Source of the DNA: Paragemmobacter ruber | GTDB lineage: Bacteria > Pseudomonadota > Alphaproteobacteria > Rhodobacterales > Rhodobacteraceae | NCBI RefSeq assembly: GCF_009908315.1 | Contig: NZ_JAAATW010000001.1 | Location: 1,240,001 to 1,304,000 of the forward strand | Length of the DNA: 64,000 nucleotides | Reading direction: 5' to 3' | Part shown: positions 35,441 to 43,838 of the stretch, piece by piece | Numbering within the stretch: position 1 is the first letter of the stretch | Layout of the letters: every line of letters begins with the position of its first letter | Program-made: the position numbers and the translations under genes | The notes under the pieces: generated by a model | Seen by the model: the letters and a program-made list of their open reading frames with translations, nothing else | What the model was told of the DNA's origin: nothing | Database searches by the model: none

Positions 35441-36340
35441 TCAGTTGGAAGGGTTGGTTGTCTTGGCGAAGCGCTCTGCCTCGGCGATCAGGGCGGCGAG
35501 GACGGGGGTGAGGGGGTCGCGGCGGGCGGTGATCAGGCCCACCAGATGTTCCACCTCTGGCTCCACGATGGGGATGGAACGGAGCTGCCCCCCCGCCGTG
35601 AACATCTGCGCGAGTTGCCGTGGCACGATGGAGGCCCAGCGCCCGGTCAGCACATGGCTGGTCAGCGCGATGGTGGAGTTCGATTCGATCTGCGGGACCA
35701 CGGCCGCCCCGGCCTCGGCCAGATGCTGGTTGACGATGCGGCGGTTCTGCATGTCGCCCGTCAGCAGGCAGAGCGGTTGTTCGGTCACTTCCGACCACGA
35801 CACCTGATCGCGGTCGGCCAGCGCGGTGCCGGGGGCGCAGAGATAGCGGTAGAATTCGGCGTAAAGCGGCACCTGCGCCACCCGCCCCAGCGGTTCGTTG
35901 TCGAGATAGGTGATCCCGGCATCCAGATCGAGGGATTCGATCCCGGTGAGGATTTCGGCACTGGTGCGCGACAGGATGGAGACGCGGACATTCGGATGCC
36001 GCGCGGTGAAGGGGGCGGTCAGGCCCGCGACCATGGGCAGGGCCGTGGGGATGACGCCCAGCCGGAGGTTGCCCGACAGCCCGGCGCGGACGGTGCGCAT
36101 TTCGTCCTTCAGCGCGCGCATGTCGCCCACGATGCGGCGGCCCCAATCCAGCACGCGCTGGCCTTCCGGCGTCAGCCCCTGAAAGCGGCTGCCGCGAAAG
36201 ACAAGCTGCACGCCCAGCTGATCCTCTAGTTGCCGGATGGCGGAAGAGAGGGTGGGTTGGGTCACGCCGCAGGCTTCGGCTGCGCGGCCGAAATGGCGTT
36301 CCTGGGCGAGGGCGATGAACATTTCCAGCTTGTCGATCAT
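35441..36340 (-). CDS. LysR-type regulator beside the formate dehydrogenase operon
   Basis: 299-residue LysR regulator: helix-turn-helix in residues 1-65 (HFGRAAEACGVTQPTLSSAIRQLE), then a two-lobed effector domain starting near GNLRLGVIP. It is read in the same direction as the fds operon, 111 bp upstream of fdsG, with the palindrome in between. Related alphaproteobacterial genes in this place control fds expression; the effector (formate or a metal signal) is not known from the sequence. Confidence 0.9.
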   Translation of the reverse strand: MIDKLEMFIALAQERHFGRAAEACGVTQPTLSSAIRQLEDQLGVQLVFRGSRFQGLTPEGQRVLDWGRRIVGDMRALKDEMRTVRAGLSGNLRLGVIPTALPMVAGLTAPFTARHPNVRVSILSRTSAEILTGIESLDLDAGITYLDNEPLGRVAQVPLYAEFYRYLCAPGTALADRDQVSWSEVTEQPLCLLTGDMQNRRIVNQHLAEAGAAVVPQIESNSTIALTSHVLTGRWASIVPRQLAQMFTAGGQLRSIPIVEPEVEHLVGLITARRDPLTPVLAALIAEAERFAKTTNPSN

Positions 36341-36452
36341 GTGACGAGCCTGCCGTCATTCGCCCCCGCACTGCAAGCGCCCCTTGAGCAGCCCGAAAGC
36401 GCCCCTCAACCACCCCTTGTCCGCATGGCGGGGGAGGCTTAGCTGTTGGGAC

Positions 36453-37247
36453 ATGAAACGCTTCATCCCCTTTATCCCGAAACCGGCCATGGTTCCCGTG
36501 ATCCGCCTGCAAGGCGCGATCGGCATGGGGACGCGGGGCCTGAACGACCAGACGGTGGCGCCGCTGATCGAGCGCGCCTTTGCGCGGGGCAAGCCTGCGG
36601 CGGTGGCCTTGGTCATCAACTCGCCCGGCGGATCGGCGGTGCAGTCGTCGCTGATCGCGGCGCGGGTGCGGCGGCTGGCGGAGGAGAAGAAGATCCCCGT
36701 CCATGCCTTTGTCGAGGATGTGGCGGCATCGGGCGGCTATTGGCTGGCCTGTGCGGCGGATGACATCTGGGTGGATGCGTCCTCCATCGTGGGGTCGATC
36801 GGGGTGAGCTTTGCGTCCTTCGGATTTCCTGAATTCATGGCGCGGCAGGGGATCGAGCGGCGGGTGGTGACGGCGGGCAAGTCGAAAAGCTTTGCCGATC
36901 CCTTCCTGCCCCAGAAGCCCGAGGATGTGGAGCGGCTGAAGCGGTTGCAGGAGCCGATCCATGCCGCCTTCATCGACCATGTGAGGGCGCGGCGCGGGGC
37001 GCGGCTGGATATGACGGCAGACCTGTTCAACGCCGATGTCTGGGTGGGGCAGAAGGCGGTGGAGGTGGGGCTGGTGGATGGCGTGGCCCATCTGCGGCCC
37101 AAGCTGATGGAAATGTACGGCGAGAAGGTCCGTCTCGTTCCCTATGGTCAGAAGCGGGGGTTGTTGCAGCGCCTTGGCATGGCGGCGACGGACGGGCTGC
37201 TTCAGGGCGTGGAAGAGCGCGCGCTTTGGGCGCGGTTCGGGCTGTAG
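36453..37247 (+). CDS. S49 family peptidase (short SppA-like)
   Basis: 264-residue ClpP-fold serine peptidase of the S49 family. The nucleophile serine is in VEDVAASGGYWLA and the general-base lysine in VTAGKSKSFADPF, so the dyad is complete within one short domain, as in the alphaproteobacterial SohB/SppA short forms. There is no clear signal peptide or anchor helix, unlike E. coli SppA. The next gene codes a membrane zinc-ribbon protein that starts 2 bases after its stop and could serve as its anchor. The ATG at 36453 has GGGAC just before it. Confidence 0.88.
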   Translation: MKRFIPFIPKPAMVPVIRLQGAIGMGTRGLNDQTVAPLIERAFARGKPAAVALVINSPGGSAVQSSLIAARVRRLAEEKKIPVHAFVEDVAASGGYWLACAADDIWVDASSIVGSIGVSFASFGFPEFMARQGIERRVVTAGKSKSFADPFLPQKPEDVERLKRLQEPIHAAFIDHVRARRGARLDMTADLFNADVWVGQKAVEVGLVDGVAHLRPKLMEMYGEKVRLVPYGQKRGLLQRLGMAATDGLLQGVEERALWARFGL

Positions 37248-37248
37248 G

Positions 37249-37440
37249 ATGCTGATCAAGGTCTTTATCCTGTTTCTGGGGGGCATGGCGCTGATCGGGC
37301 TGATCGGGAAATGGCTGTTTCCCGGGGCGATAAACCGGGCGATTTCAAAACGGGCCGTTCTTGCGAAACCCTCTCGCTGCCGGGACTGCGGGCGCTATCT
37401 CATCGGCAAGGGCGGATGTGATTGCGGCAAGAAGGGCTGA
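37249..37440 (+). CDS. Small membrane protein with C-terminal zinc ribbon
   Basis: 63-residue protein: one membrane helix (LIKVFILFLGGMALIGLIG), a basic linker, and a C-terminal CRDCGRYLIGKGGCDCG with C44, C47, C57 and C59 as likely zinc ligands. The start overlaps the context TAGGATG right after the peptidase stop. It is translated with its neighbours (2 bp after the peptidase gene, 1 bp before the SDR gene). No family recognised. Role unknown; a membrane-anchored metal-binding partner of the peptidase is a guess. Confidence 0.75.
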   Translation: MLIKVFILFLGGMALIGLIGKWLFPGAINRAISKRAVLAKPSRCRDCGRYLIGKGGCDCGKKG

Positions 37441-37441
37441 G

Positions 37442-38218
37442 ATGCGGGCATTGGTAACGGGGGCGGGGCGTCGTCTGGGGCGCGCGATGGCGCTGTATCT
37501 GGCGCAGCGCGGGCATGATGTGGCGGTGCACTATGCCGGAAGCGCCACCGAGGCCGAGGCAGTGGCGGCCGAGATCCGCGCGATGGGACGGCAGGCCGTG
37601 ACGCTGGACGCCGATATCCTGATCGAGGCGCAGACCGAGGCGCTGGTCGGGCGGGCGGCGGCGGCGCTGGGCGGGCCGCTGAGCGTGCTGGTCAACAATG
37701 CGTCGATCTTTGAACATGACAGCTTCGAGACGGCGACGCGCAGCAGCTGGGACCGGCATGTCGAATCCAACCTGCGCGCGCCGTTCGTCCTGATCCAGCG
37801 CTTTGCCGCGCAGGCGCCCGATCCCGTGACGGATGCGGCGGGGGAACCCGTGGCGCAGGCGCTGGTGGTGAACATGGTGGATCAGCGCGTCTGGAAGCTG
37901 ACGCCGGAATTTGCCAGCTACACGGTTGCGAAAGCCGGGCTGTGGGCGCTGACACAGACGGCGGCGCAGGGGCTGGCGCCACGGGTGCGGGTCAATGCCA
38001 TCGGCCCGGGGCCGACGCTGCAGGGCGGCCGCCAGACGGCCGAGGCCTTTGCCCGCCAGCGCGCGGCGACGGTCCTGAGGCGGGGCGCGAACCCCGGCGA
38101 TATCACGGCGGCGCTTGGATTTTTCCTCGATGCACCCGCCGTGACGGGGCAGATGATCGCGGTGGACGGGGGGCAGCATCTGGCGTGGCAGACGCCCGAT
38201 GTGGTGGATGTGGAGTAG
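37442..38218 (+). CDS. SDR family oxidoreductase (pteridine reductase/FolM-like)
   Basis: 258-residue classical SDR: cofactor site VTGAGRRLGRAMA, NNAS at the strand after, and the Tyr-Lys pair SYTVAKAGL. The double arginine after the glycine loop and the general order recall FolM/PTR1 pteridine reductases that use NADPH, but the usual catalytic serine is replaced in VVNMVDQRVWK, as in several FolM proteins. Function as dihydrofolate or dihydromonapterin reductase is inferred. Third gene of a tight unit with the peptidase. Confidence 0.85.
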   Translation: MRALVTGAGRRLGRAMALYLAQRGHDVAVHYAGSATEAEAVAAEIRAMGRQAVTLDADILIEAQTEALVGRAAAALGGPLSVLVNNASIFEHDSFETATRSSWDRHVESNLRAPFVLIQRFAAQAPDPVTDAAGEPVAQALVVNMVDQRVWKLTPEFASYTVAKAGLWALTQTAAQGLAPRVRVNAIGPGPTLQGGRQTAEAFARQRAATVLRRGANPGDITAALGFFLDAPAVTGQMIAVDGGQHLAWQTPDVVDVE

Positions 38219-38418
38219 GCATGACAGCGGGTTGTCAGGTGACTTTGGCAAAGTTGTCCACTTCTCTCGATATGGTTACTGATCCGTTACAAAATCCCTA
38301 AGTTTTTCAGGTATTTGCCGCCCGATCAAAATTCTTTCATTTGATTTCAATAGGTTAAGTTTTTGCCCTTTTTTTAGGCAGATCTAGGAATCCAGCGAAA
38401 AACAAGGGAAAATCCGCC

Positions 38419-38529
38419 ATGCCAAAAACTTTCCCGCAGACTTATCCACAAAAAGCGTGGACAGCTTTGCTCTTGCTCTTGGCCCTTGGCCGTTGCAGCG
38501 AGAACGCAGAATCGTTGCCATCGGAATAG
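38419..38529 (+). CDS. Possible 36-residue membrane peptide upstream of uvrC
   Basis: An ATG at 38419 with AAGGGA 9 bases upstream opens 36 codons ending at 38529: a basic N terminus, a hydrophobic run WTALLLLLALG and a cysteine, then SENAESLPSE. It looks like a lipoprotein leader, but arginine before the cysteine (LGRC) breaks the lipobox. It ends 12 bp before uvrC, so it could be a leader peptide. Too short to judge by sequence; conservation in relatives would decide. Confidence 0.3.
   Translation: MPKTFPQTYPQKAWTALLLLLALGRCSENAESLPSE
38442..38450 (+). promoter_or_regulatory. Consensus DnaA box
   Basis: TTATCCACA, an exact match to the DnaA-box consensus, in the AT-rich gap before uvrC; TTGTCCACT at 38254-38262 is a weaker match. 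One exact 9-mer can occur by chance, so this may be a DnaA-regulated promoter or nothing. Confidence 0.35.
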
Positions 38530-38541
38530 ACTGTAAACCCC

Positions 38542-40437
38542 ATGTCGGACGAACCGCAGGACAGCGCATCGGCAGAGATCGAAGCGGGCCAGAAGGTGCC
38601 GCTCGGCCATGATGTGATCCAGGGCTATCTGCGCACGCTGGACGCATCGCCGGGCGTCTATCGGATGCTGAACGCCAAGGCCGAGGTGCTTTACGTCGGC
38701 AAGGCGCGCAACCTGAAGGCGCGGGTGTCGAACTATGCGCGCCCGTCGGGCCATTCGGGGCGCATCGCGCGGATGATTTCAGAAACCGCGTCGATGATGT
38801 TCCTGACCACGCGGACAGAGACCGAGGCGCTGCTTCTGGAGCAGAACCTGATCAAGCAGCTGAAGCCGCGCTACAACGTGCTTTTGCGGGATGACAAGTC
38901 TTTCCCGAACATCCTGATCGGCAAGGAACATACCTTTCCCCAGATCAAGAAGCATCGCGGCAAGCGGAGCGAGAAGGGAAGCTATTTCGGCCCCTTCGCC
39001 AGTGCGGGGGCGGTGAACCGCACGCTGAACCAGTTGCAGAAGGTGTTCCTGTTGCGGAACTGTTCGGATGCGATGTTCGAAAGCCGCACGCGGCCCTGCC
39101 TTCTGTTCCAGATCAAGCGCTGTTCCGCGCCCTGCGTGGGGCGGGTGACGCCTGCGCAGTATCAGGCGCAGGTGTCGGATGCCGAACGGTTCCTTGAGGG
39201 CAAATCGACCGAGGTGCAGGCGCAACTGGCCAGCCAGATGGCCGAGGCGTCAGAGGCGATGGAATTCGAACGCGCAGCGGCCTTGCGCGACCGCATCCGC
39301 GCGCTGACGCAGGTGCAATCGGCGCAAGGCATCAACCCGCGCGGGGTGCCCGAGGCAGATGTGATCGCGCTGCATCTGGAAGGCGGGCAGGCCTGCGTGC
39401 AGGTCTTCTTCATCCGGGCGAACCAAAGCTGGGGCAACCGGGATTTCTATCCGCGCACGGGGTCAGGCGCGGAGGAGAGCGAGATCCTTGAGGCGTTCGT
39501 CACCCAGTTCTACGACGACAAGGATCCGCCGCGCCTGATCCTGCTGTCGCATCCCGTGGAGAATGAGGATCTGGTGGCCGCCCTGCTGGCCGAACGGGCC
39601 GGGCGCAAGGTGGAACTTGCGGTCCCCCAGCGTGGCGAGAAGGCCGAGCTGGTGGAAAACGCCGCGCGCAACGCCAAGGAATCGCTCGCGCGGCGGATGG
39701 CCGAGGGGGCGGCGCAGTCCAAGCTGCTGGCCGGGCTGGCCGAGGCCTTTGATCTGGACGCACCGCCCCGGCGGATCGAGGTTTATGACAACGCGCATAT
39801 CCAAGGGGCGGATGCCGTGGGCGGCATGATCGTCGCGGGGCCGGACGGGTTCAACAAGGGGCAGTATCGCAAGTTCAACATCAAGGGCGCGGCGGGCAAG
39901 GCGGGCGACGATTTCGGCATGATGAAGGAAGTGCTGACCCGGCGCTTCGAGCGGCTGCTGAAAGAGGACCCGGAGCGCAAGACGGAAGGCTGGCCCGATC
40001 TGCTGCTGATCGACGGCGGCGCGGGGCAGGTGTCGGCGGTGGGCGAGATTCTGGCCGAACTGGGCGTGGACGATGTGCCCTATATCGGGGTGGCCAAGGG
40101 GATCGACCGCGATGCCGGGAAAGAGGAATTCCACCGCCCCGGCGAGCCGCCCTTTGCCCTGCAGCGCAATGACCCGGTCCTGTATTTCGTGCAGCGTCTG
40201 CGGGACGAGGCGCACCGCTGGGCCAATGGCGCGCATCGCGCCAAGCGGGCAAAGGCGGTGGGTGCCACGCCGCTGGACGAAATCCCGGGGGTGGGCGCGA
40301 CGCGCAAGCGGGCGCTTCTGGCGCATTTCGGCAGTGCGAAGGCCGTGTCGCGGGCGGGGCTATCGGACCTGATGGCGGTGGACGGGATCAGCGAAGCGAT
40401 GGCGCAGGCGATCCACGACTTCTTTCACGACAGGTGA
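38542..40437 (+). CDS. uvrC: Excinuclease ABC subunit C
   Basis: 631-residue UvrC, the dual-incision nuclease of nucleotide excision repair. It has an N-terminal GIY-YIG domain (SPGVYRML then [10 protein letters not shown]), four cysteines around [13 protein letters not shown], a UVR motif near residue 215-245 ([12 protein letters not shown]), the RNase H-like domain ([19 protein letters not shown]) and C-terminal helix-hairpin-helices ([17 protein letters not shown]). Full length. It converges on rbfA with only 5 bp between the stops. Confidence 0.97.
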   Translation: MSDEPQDSASAEIEAGQKVPLGHDVIQGYLRTLDASPGVYRMLNAKAEVLYVGKARNLKARVSNYARPSGHSGRIARMISETASMMFLTTRTETEALLLEQNLIKQLKPRYNVLLRDDKSFPNILIGKEHTFPQIKKHRGKRSEKGSYFGPFASAGAVNRTLNQLQKVFLLRNCSDAMFESRTRPCLLFQIKRCSAPCVGRVTPAQYQAQVSDAERFLEGKSTEVQAQLASQMAEASEAMEFERAAALRDRIRALTQVQSAQGINPRGVPEADVIALHLEGGQACVQVFFIRANQSWGNRDFYPRTGSGAEESEILEAFVTQFYDDKDPPRLILLSHPVENEDLVAALLAERAGRKVELAVPQRGEKAELVENAARNAKESLARRMAEGAAQSKLLAGLAEAFDLDAPPRRIEVYDNAHIQGADAVGGMIVAGPDGFNKGQYRKFNIKGAAGKAGDDFGMMKEVLTRRFERLLKEDPERKTEGWPDLLLIDGGAGQVSAVGEILAELGVDDVPYIGVAKGIDRDAGKEEFHRPGEPPFALQRNDPVLYFVQRLRDEAHRWANGAHRAKRAKAVGATPLDEIPGVGATRKRALLAHFGSAKAVSRAGLSDLMAVDGISEAMAQAIHDFFHDR

Positions 40438-40442
40438 CGGGG

Positions 40443-40865
40443 TTACGCTTCGGGCTCGTCGTCCTCGGGCGCGGCGAGATCGCGTTTGACCTTTTCATCC
40501 GAAAAGAGGCGGCGGGTTTCATCCAGCCGGTCAAACGTCTCATCGGGCCGGAAGCGCAGGTCGGGGGCGTATTTCAGCGTCATCTCGGCGCTGACGCGGC
40601 GGCGCAACTCGGCCTTGTTGCGGGCCAGCGCGGCGATGGCATCCTCGACCGGGACAGAGCCCATCAGGGGCATGACATAGACTGTCGCCACCTTGAGGTC
40701 GGGGGAACAGGACACCTCGCCCACGGTGATGGACATGCGGTTCAGGTCGGGATCGTGAATCTCGGCCCGGTTCAGCACATCCGACAGCGTGCGGCGAATA
40801 AGTTCGCCCACGCGAAGCTGGCGTTGCGAAGGGCCATTGCCCGAGGTGAAGCGCTTGTTCGACAT
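40443..40865 (-). CDS. rbfA: Ribosome-binding factor A
   Basis: 140-residue KH-fold protein that helps mature the 30S subunit. Typical parts are QRQLRVGELIRRTLSDVL, KVATVYVMPL and the later PDLRFRPDETFD. The C terminus is extended and acidic (EDDEPEA). The ATG at 40865 begins MSNKRFTSG; an earlier ATG at 40901 adds 12 residues that overlap the control region. It is divergent from dapB. Confidence 0.94.
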   Translation of the reverse strand: MSNKRFTSGNGPSQRQLRVGELIRRTLSDVLNRAEIHDPDLNRMSITVGEVSCSPDLKVATVYVMPLMGSVPVEDAIAALARNKAELRRRVSAEMTLKYAPDLRFRPDETFDRLDETRRLFSDEKVKRDLAAPEDDEPEA

Positions 40866-40963
40866 AAGGCCCCACATAGGCGCTTTGCGATGCGCCCGCA
40901 ACGGCGGGCTTTCACGGGGGGCGATCAGCGGCTAAAGGGGCGGGAAATGCCGTGGAGGATGTG

Positions 40964-41773
40964 ATGGCCGATCTGCCGGGAATCGTGGTGACGGGCGCCT
41001 CGGGGCGCATGGGGCAGATGCTGGTGCGCACCATCGCGGCGTCCGGCAAGGCGCGGCTGGTGGGCTGTGTGGAACGCGCGGGGCATGGCTGGATCGGGCA
41101 GGATATCGGGGTGGCCATGGGGGGCGGGCCGCTGGGCGTGGCGGTGACGGATGACCCGCTGGAGGCCTTTGCCCGGGCGCAGGCGGTGATCGACTTCACC
41201 GCCCCCGCCGCGACGGTGGAATTTGCCGCGCTGGCCGCGCAGGCGCGGGCGGTGCATGTGATCGGCACAACAGGGCTGGAAGCGGCGCATCTGGCGAAGA
41301 TCGAGGCAGCGGCGCGCCATGCGGTGGTGGTGCGGGCGGGGAACATGAGCCTTGGCGTCAACCTTCTGGTGCGGCTGACGCAGAAGATCGCCGCCGCACT
41401 GGACGAGGATTGGGATGTGGAAATCGTCGAGGCGCATCACAGGATGAAGGTGGATGCGCCGTCTGGCACGGCGCTGATGCTGGGCCGGGCGGCGGCCGAA
41501 GGGCGGGGCGTCGATCTGGACGCGGCAATGGACAGCGGGCGGCACGGGATCACCGGCGCGCGGCAACGGGGCGCGATCGGAATCGCCGCCGTGCGGGGCG
41601 GCGATATCGTGGGCGAACATGACGTGATCTTCGCCGCCGATGGGGAACGGGTGATCCTGCGCCATGTCGCGACCGACCGGGCGATCTTCGCGCGCGGGGC
41701 GCTGCGGGCGGCGCTGTGGGGACAGGGCGCGAAGCCCGGGCAGTATGACATGATGGATGTGCTGGGGCTGTAG
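40964..41773 (+). CDS. dapB: 4-hydroxy-tetrahydrodipicolinate reductase
   Basis: 269-residue DapB of the diaminopimelate/lysine pathway, NAD(P)H-dependent. It has the cofactor loop [12 protein letters not shown], the hinge NMSLGVNLL, and the catalytic block [15 protein letters not shown] with the paired histidines and the lysine. I chose the ATG at 40964 (GGAGG 5 bases upstream); a GTG at 40952 lies before that ribosome site. Divergent from rbfA across 98 bp. Confidence 0.96.
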   Translation: MADLPGIVVTGASGRMGQMLVRTIAASGKARLVGCVERAGHGWIGQDIGVAMGGGPLGVAVTDDPLEAFARAQAVIDFTAPAATVEFAALAAQARAVHVIGTTGLEAAHLAKIEAAARHAVVVRAGNMSLGVNLLVRLTQKIAAALDEDWDVEIVEAHHRMKVDAPSGTALMLGRAAAEGRGVDLDAAMDSGRHGITGARQRGAIGIAAVRGGDIVGEHDVIFAADGERVILRHVATDRAIFARGALRAALWGQGAKPGQYDMMDVLGL

Positions 41774-41887
41774 GCCGACATAAACCTTCACTACAGCGTG
41801 AAATTGACAGGTCATGCGGATCGGATATTGATCCGCTCACAAGCCCGCGTCGTAACGCCTTGGTCCTATGTGTTCGGAGCCATCGCC

Positions 41888-42253
41888 ATGCTGAACCGCG
41901 TCTTCGTCTCTGCCCTGATCGCCTGCGCCGGGATGCCCGCGCTGGCCGAAGGCTTTTCCCGGATCAGCGACCGTTCCGAATTCGTCCAGACCGTGCAGGA
42001 CAAGGAACTGCGTCTGGGGATGTTCGGCATCTCGCTGACCGTGGAAGAGGATGGCGAAATCAAGGGACGCGCCCTGGGCTGGGATGTGACCGGCACCTGG
42101 GAATGGCGGGATGGGTATTTCTGCCGCGAGATGGATTGGTCGGGCTATCCGATCCCGCAGAACTGCCAGCTGGTCGAGGCGCGCGGCGGGGAAGAGATCC
42201 GCTTTACCGTAGACAAGGGCGCGGGCGATTCGGCGTCGTTCAAGTTGCGCTGA
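41888..42253 (+). CDS. Secreted hypothetical protein downstream of dapB
   Basis: 121-residue protein with a clear signal peptide (MLNRVFVSALIACAGMPALAEG, cut after ALA). The mature part, about 100 residues, is rich in beta strands with three tryptophans (TGTWEWRDG, MDWSGYP) and two cysteines (FCREM, QNCQL) that could form a disulfide. It is a periplasmic protein without a family I recognise; homologues next to dapB are, as I recall, often misnamed dihydrodipicolinate reductase by neighbourhood. GGAGCC precedes the ATG. Confidence 0.8.
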   Translation: MLNRVFVSALIACAGMPALAEGFSRISDRSEFVQTVQDKELRLGMFGISLTVEEDGEIKGRALGWDVTGTWEWRDGYFCREMDWSGYPIPQNCQLVEARGGEEIRFTVDKGAGDSASFKLR

Positions 42254-42285
42254 CGCAGGCCGGGCCGCTGCCGGGCAGGCCTGCG
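42254..42285. terminator. GC hairpin between convergent genes
   Basis: CGCAGGCC (42254-42261) pairs perfectly with GGCCTGCG (42278-42285); the inner part can pair further. It fills the space between the secreted hypothetical gene and the DUF1674 gene, so it likely ends both transcripts. No T run. Confidence 0.6.
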
Positions 42286-42286
42286 A

Positions 42287-42466
42287 TCAGAAGTCGATGG
42301 CCAGGCCCTTCTTTTCCCAATCGCCATAGCGCACGGGTTCCGGCCCATCGCGCCCGCCCAGTTCGGTAGGCAGGGGCTGTGTCTTGGCGTTCTTGCGACG
42401 CTCTTCCGCTTCGGCAAGGGCGCGGAGCGCTTCGGGCGGAAGGTCGGGGCGCGCGGTGTCGGTCAT
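42287..42466 (-). CDS. DUF1674 protein, succinate dehydrogenase assembly factor 4 (SdhAF4) family
   Basis: 59-residue protein whose C-terminal half is the full SdhAF4 signature, LPTELGGRDGPEPVRYGDWE followed by KKGLAIDF. In mitochondria SDHAF4 binds flavinated SdhA and helps it join SdhB; bacterial members are thought to do the same. The N-terminal half is a charged helix (ALRALAEAEERRKNA). No sdh genes are near. It is divergent from rsmB, 69 bp apart. Confidence 0.9.
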   Translation of the reverse strand: MTDTARPDLPPEALRALAEAEERRKNAKTQPLPTELGGRDGPEPVRYGDWEKKGLAIDF

Positions 42467-42535
42467 GGCAAGGGTTCCCTGTTCGTCATGGTTGATATAC
42501 GCCCGAACGCCAAGGGAACAAGGGGCGCCGGGGTC

Positions 42536-43786
42536 ATGGCATCAGAGGGTTTGGCGGCACGTATGGCAGCGGTGGGTCTGCTGGGGGCCGTGTTGGGCGA
42601 AGGGCGGCTGATGGCGCAGGTTCTGGCCGATCCGCAGGGGCCGCTTGCCGGCCTGCCGCCGGGGGATCGCGCGCGGGCGCAGCGCCTTGCCCTTGCGGTG
42701 CTGCGTCATGTGGAACCTGCCGATCAGGTGCTGGCCCCCCATCTGCGCAAATCCCCTCCACGTCTGGTGCGGGATGCGATGCGGCTGGCGGTGGTGGAAA
42801 TCGCCCTTGGCGGCGCGGCGCATGGCGCGGTGAACGCGGCGGTCGAGATCGTGCGGCGCGGCAAGCGCACCGCGCCTTTTGCCGGGCTGGTGAATGCCGT
42901 GCTGCGCAAGGTGCCTGCCGATCCCTTCGCGGGATTGCCCCCGCAGCGGATGCCGCGCTGGCTGCGCCAGCCGCTGGTTCACGCCTATGGGCGGGACGGG
43001 GTGACCGCGATGGAGGCGGTGCAGGCCATGACGCCCCCGCTCGACCTGACGCTGCGCGCGGGCGCCGAGGCGCCGGAGGGTGCGGTCCTGCCGACCGGCA
43101 CGCTGCGGCTGGAGGAGAAGGGGCAGGTCTCTGCCCTGCCCGGTTATGCCGCGGGCGGCTGGTGGGTGCAGGATGCCGCGGCGGCGCTTGCGGTGGGGCT
43201 GCTGGCACCGCAGGCGGGCGAGCGGGTGCTGGACCTGTGCGCGGCACCGGGGGGGAAGACGCTGCAACTCGCCGCGGCCGGCGCGGCGGTGACGGCGGTG
43301 GACCTGTCAGAGCCGCGCATGGCCCGGCTGCGCGAGAATCTGTCGCGCTGCGGGCTGGCGGCGGACCTGATCACCGCGGATGCGTTGGAGTGGCAACCCG
43401 ATCAGGCCTTTGACGCGGTGCTTCTGGATGCGCCCTGCTCGGCCACTGGGACGATCCGGCGGCATCCCGATCTGCCCTTTGTGAAGGACGGATCGGAACT
43501 GCCCGCGCTGGTGGAGTTGCAGGCGCGGCTGCTGGACCGGGCGCTGGGGATGGTGCGGCCCGGGGGGCGGGTGGTGTTCTGCACCTGCTCGCTGCTGCCT
43601 GACGAGGGCGAGGGGCAGCTTGCGGCGGCGCTTGCACGGCATCCGGGGCTGCGGGTTGAGCGCGTGGCGCTGCCGGGGGTGGATGAGGCGTGGTGGACAG
43701 CCGAAGGCGGGCTGCGCCTGCGCCCCGATCTGTGGGCGGATCGGGGCGGGATGGACGGGTTCTTCATGGTGCGGCTGGGCCTGTGA
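42536..43786 (+). CDS. rsmB: 16S rRNA (cytosine-967-C5)-methyltransferase family protein
   Basis: 416-residue RsmB/NOP2-type m5C methyltransferase. An NusB-like helical domain (about 1-130, with KSPPRLVRDAMRLA) is followed by the SAM domain: VLDLCAAPGGKT, DAPCSATGTIRRHPDLP and the catalytic FCTCSLLPDEGE, giving both conserved cysteines. An ATG at 42488 is an alternative start and would bring the divergent spacing with DUF1674 to 21 bp; I prefer 42536. A double hairpin follows its stop by 4 bases. Confidence 0.92.
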   Translation: MASEGLAARMAAVGLLGAVLGEGRLMAQVLADPQGPLAGLPPGDRARAQRLALAVLRHVEPADQVLAPHLRKSPPRLVRDAMRLAVVEIALGGAAHGAVNAAVEIVRRGKRTAPFAGLVNAVLRKVPADPFAGLPPQRMPRWLRQPLVHAYGRDGVTAMEAVQAMTPPLDLTLRAGAEAPEGAVLPTGTLRLEEKGQVSALPGYAAGGWWVQDAAAALAVGLLAPQAGERVLDLCAAPGGKTLQLAAAGAAVTAVDLSEPRMARLRENLSRCGLAADLITADALEWQPDQAFDAVLLDAPCSATGTIRRHPDLPFVKDGSELPALVELQARLLDRALGMVRPGGRVVFCTCSLLPDEGEGQLAAALARHPGLRVERVALPGVDEAWWTAEGGLRLRPDLWADRGGMDGFFMVRLGL

Positions 43787-43790
43787 AGGC

Positions 43791-43834
43791 CAAAATCCTT
43801 TGAAGGATTTTGCAAATTTCTTCGAAGAAATTTG
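43791..43834. terminator. Tandem double hairpin, copy 1
   Basis: Two perfect palindromes back to back fill the 52-bp convergent gap between rsmB and the SDR gene: CAAAATCCTT-TG-AAGGATTTTG (43791-43812, arms only separated by TG) and a 22-bp palindrome with left arm CAAATTTCTTC (43813-43834). Both strands end in T runs after a stem. A second copy with the same plan but different sequence in the stems is at 63145-63189. Likely bidirectional terminator of a repeated family. Confidence 0.75.
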
Positions 43835-43838
43835 GTCC

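Larger units (their letters stand above)
38219..38541. other. AT-rich intergenic region before uvrC
   Basis: 323 bp, markedly AT-rich from about 38260 to 38460 for this genome. It holds a near-perfect 14-bp inverted repeat, GCAAAGTTGTCCAC (38248-38261) against GTGGACAGCTTTGC (38457-38470), a consensus DnaA box at 38442 and a weaker one at 38254, and a 36-codon open frame with a ribosome site. It probably contains the uvrC promoter; no LexA box was recognised. Confidence 0.6.

Noticed and set aside
38219-38541. Chromosomal replication origin
   Set aside because: One exact DnaA box and AT-richness are suggestive, but the usual origin neighbours are missing, gene polarity does not change and there is no cluster of boxes. 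Kept only as a region worth checking.
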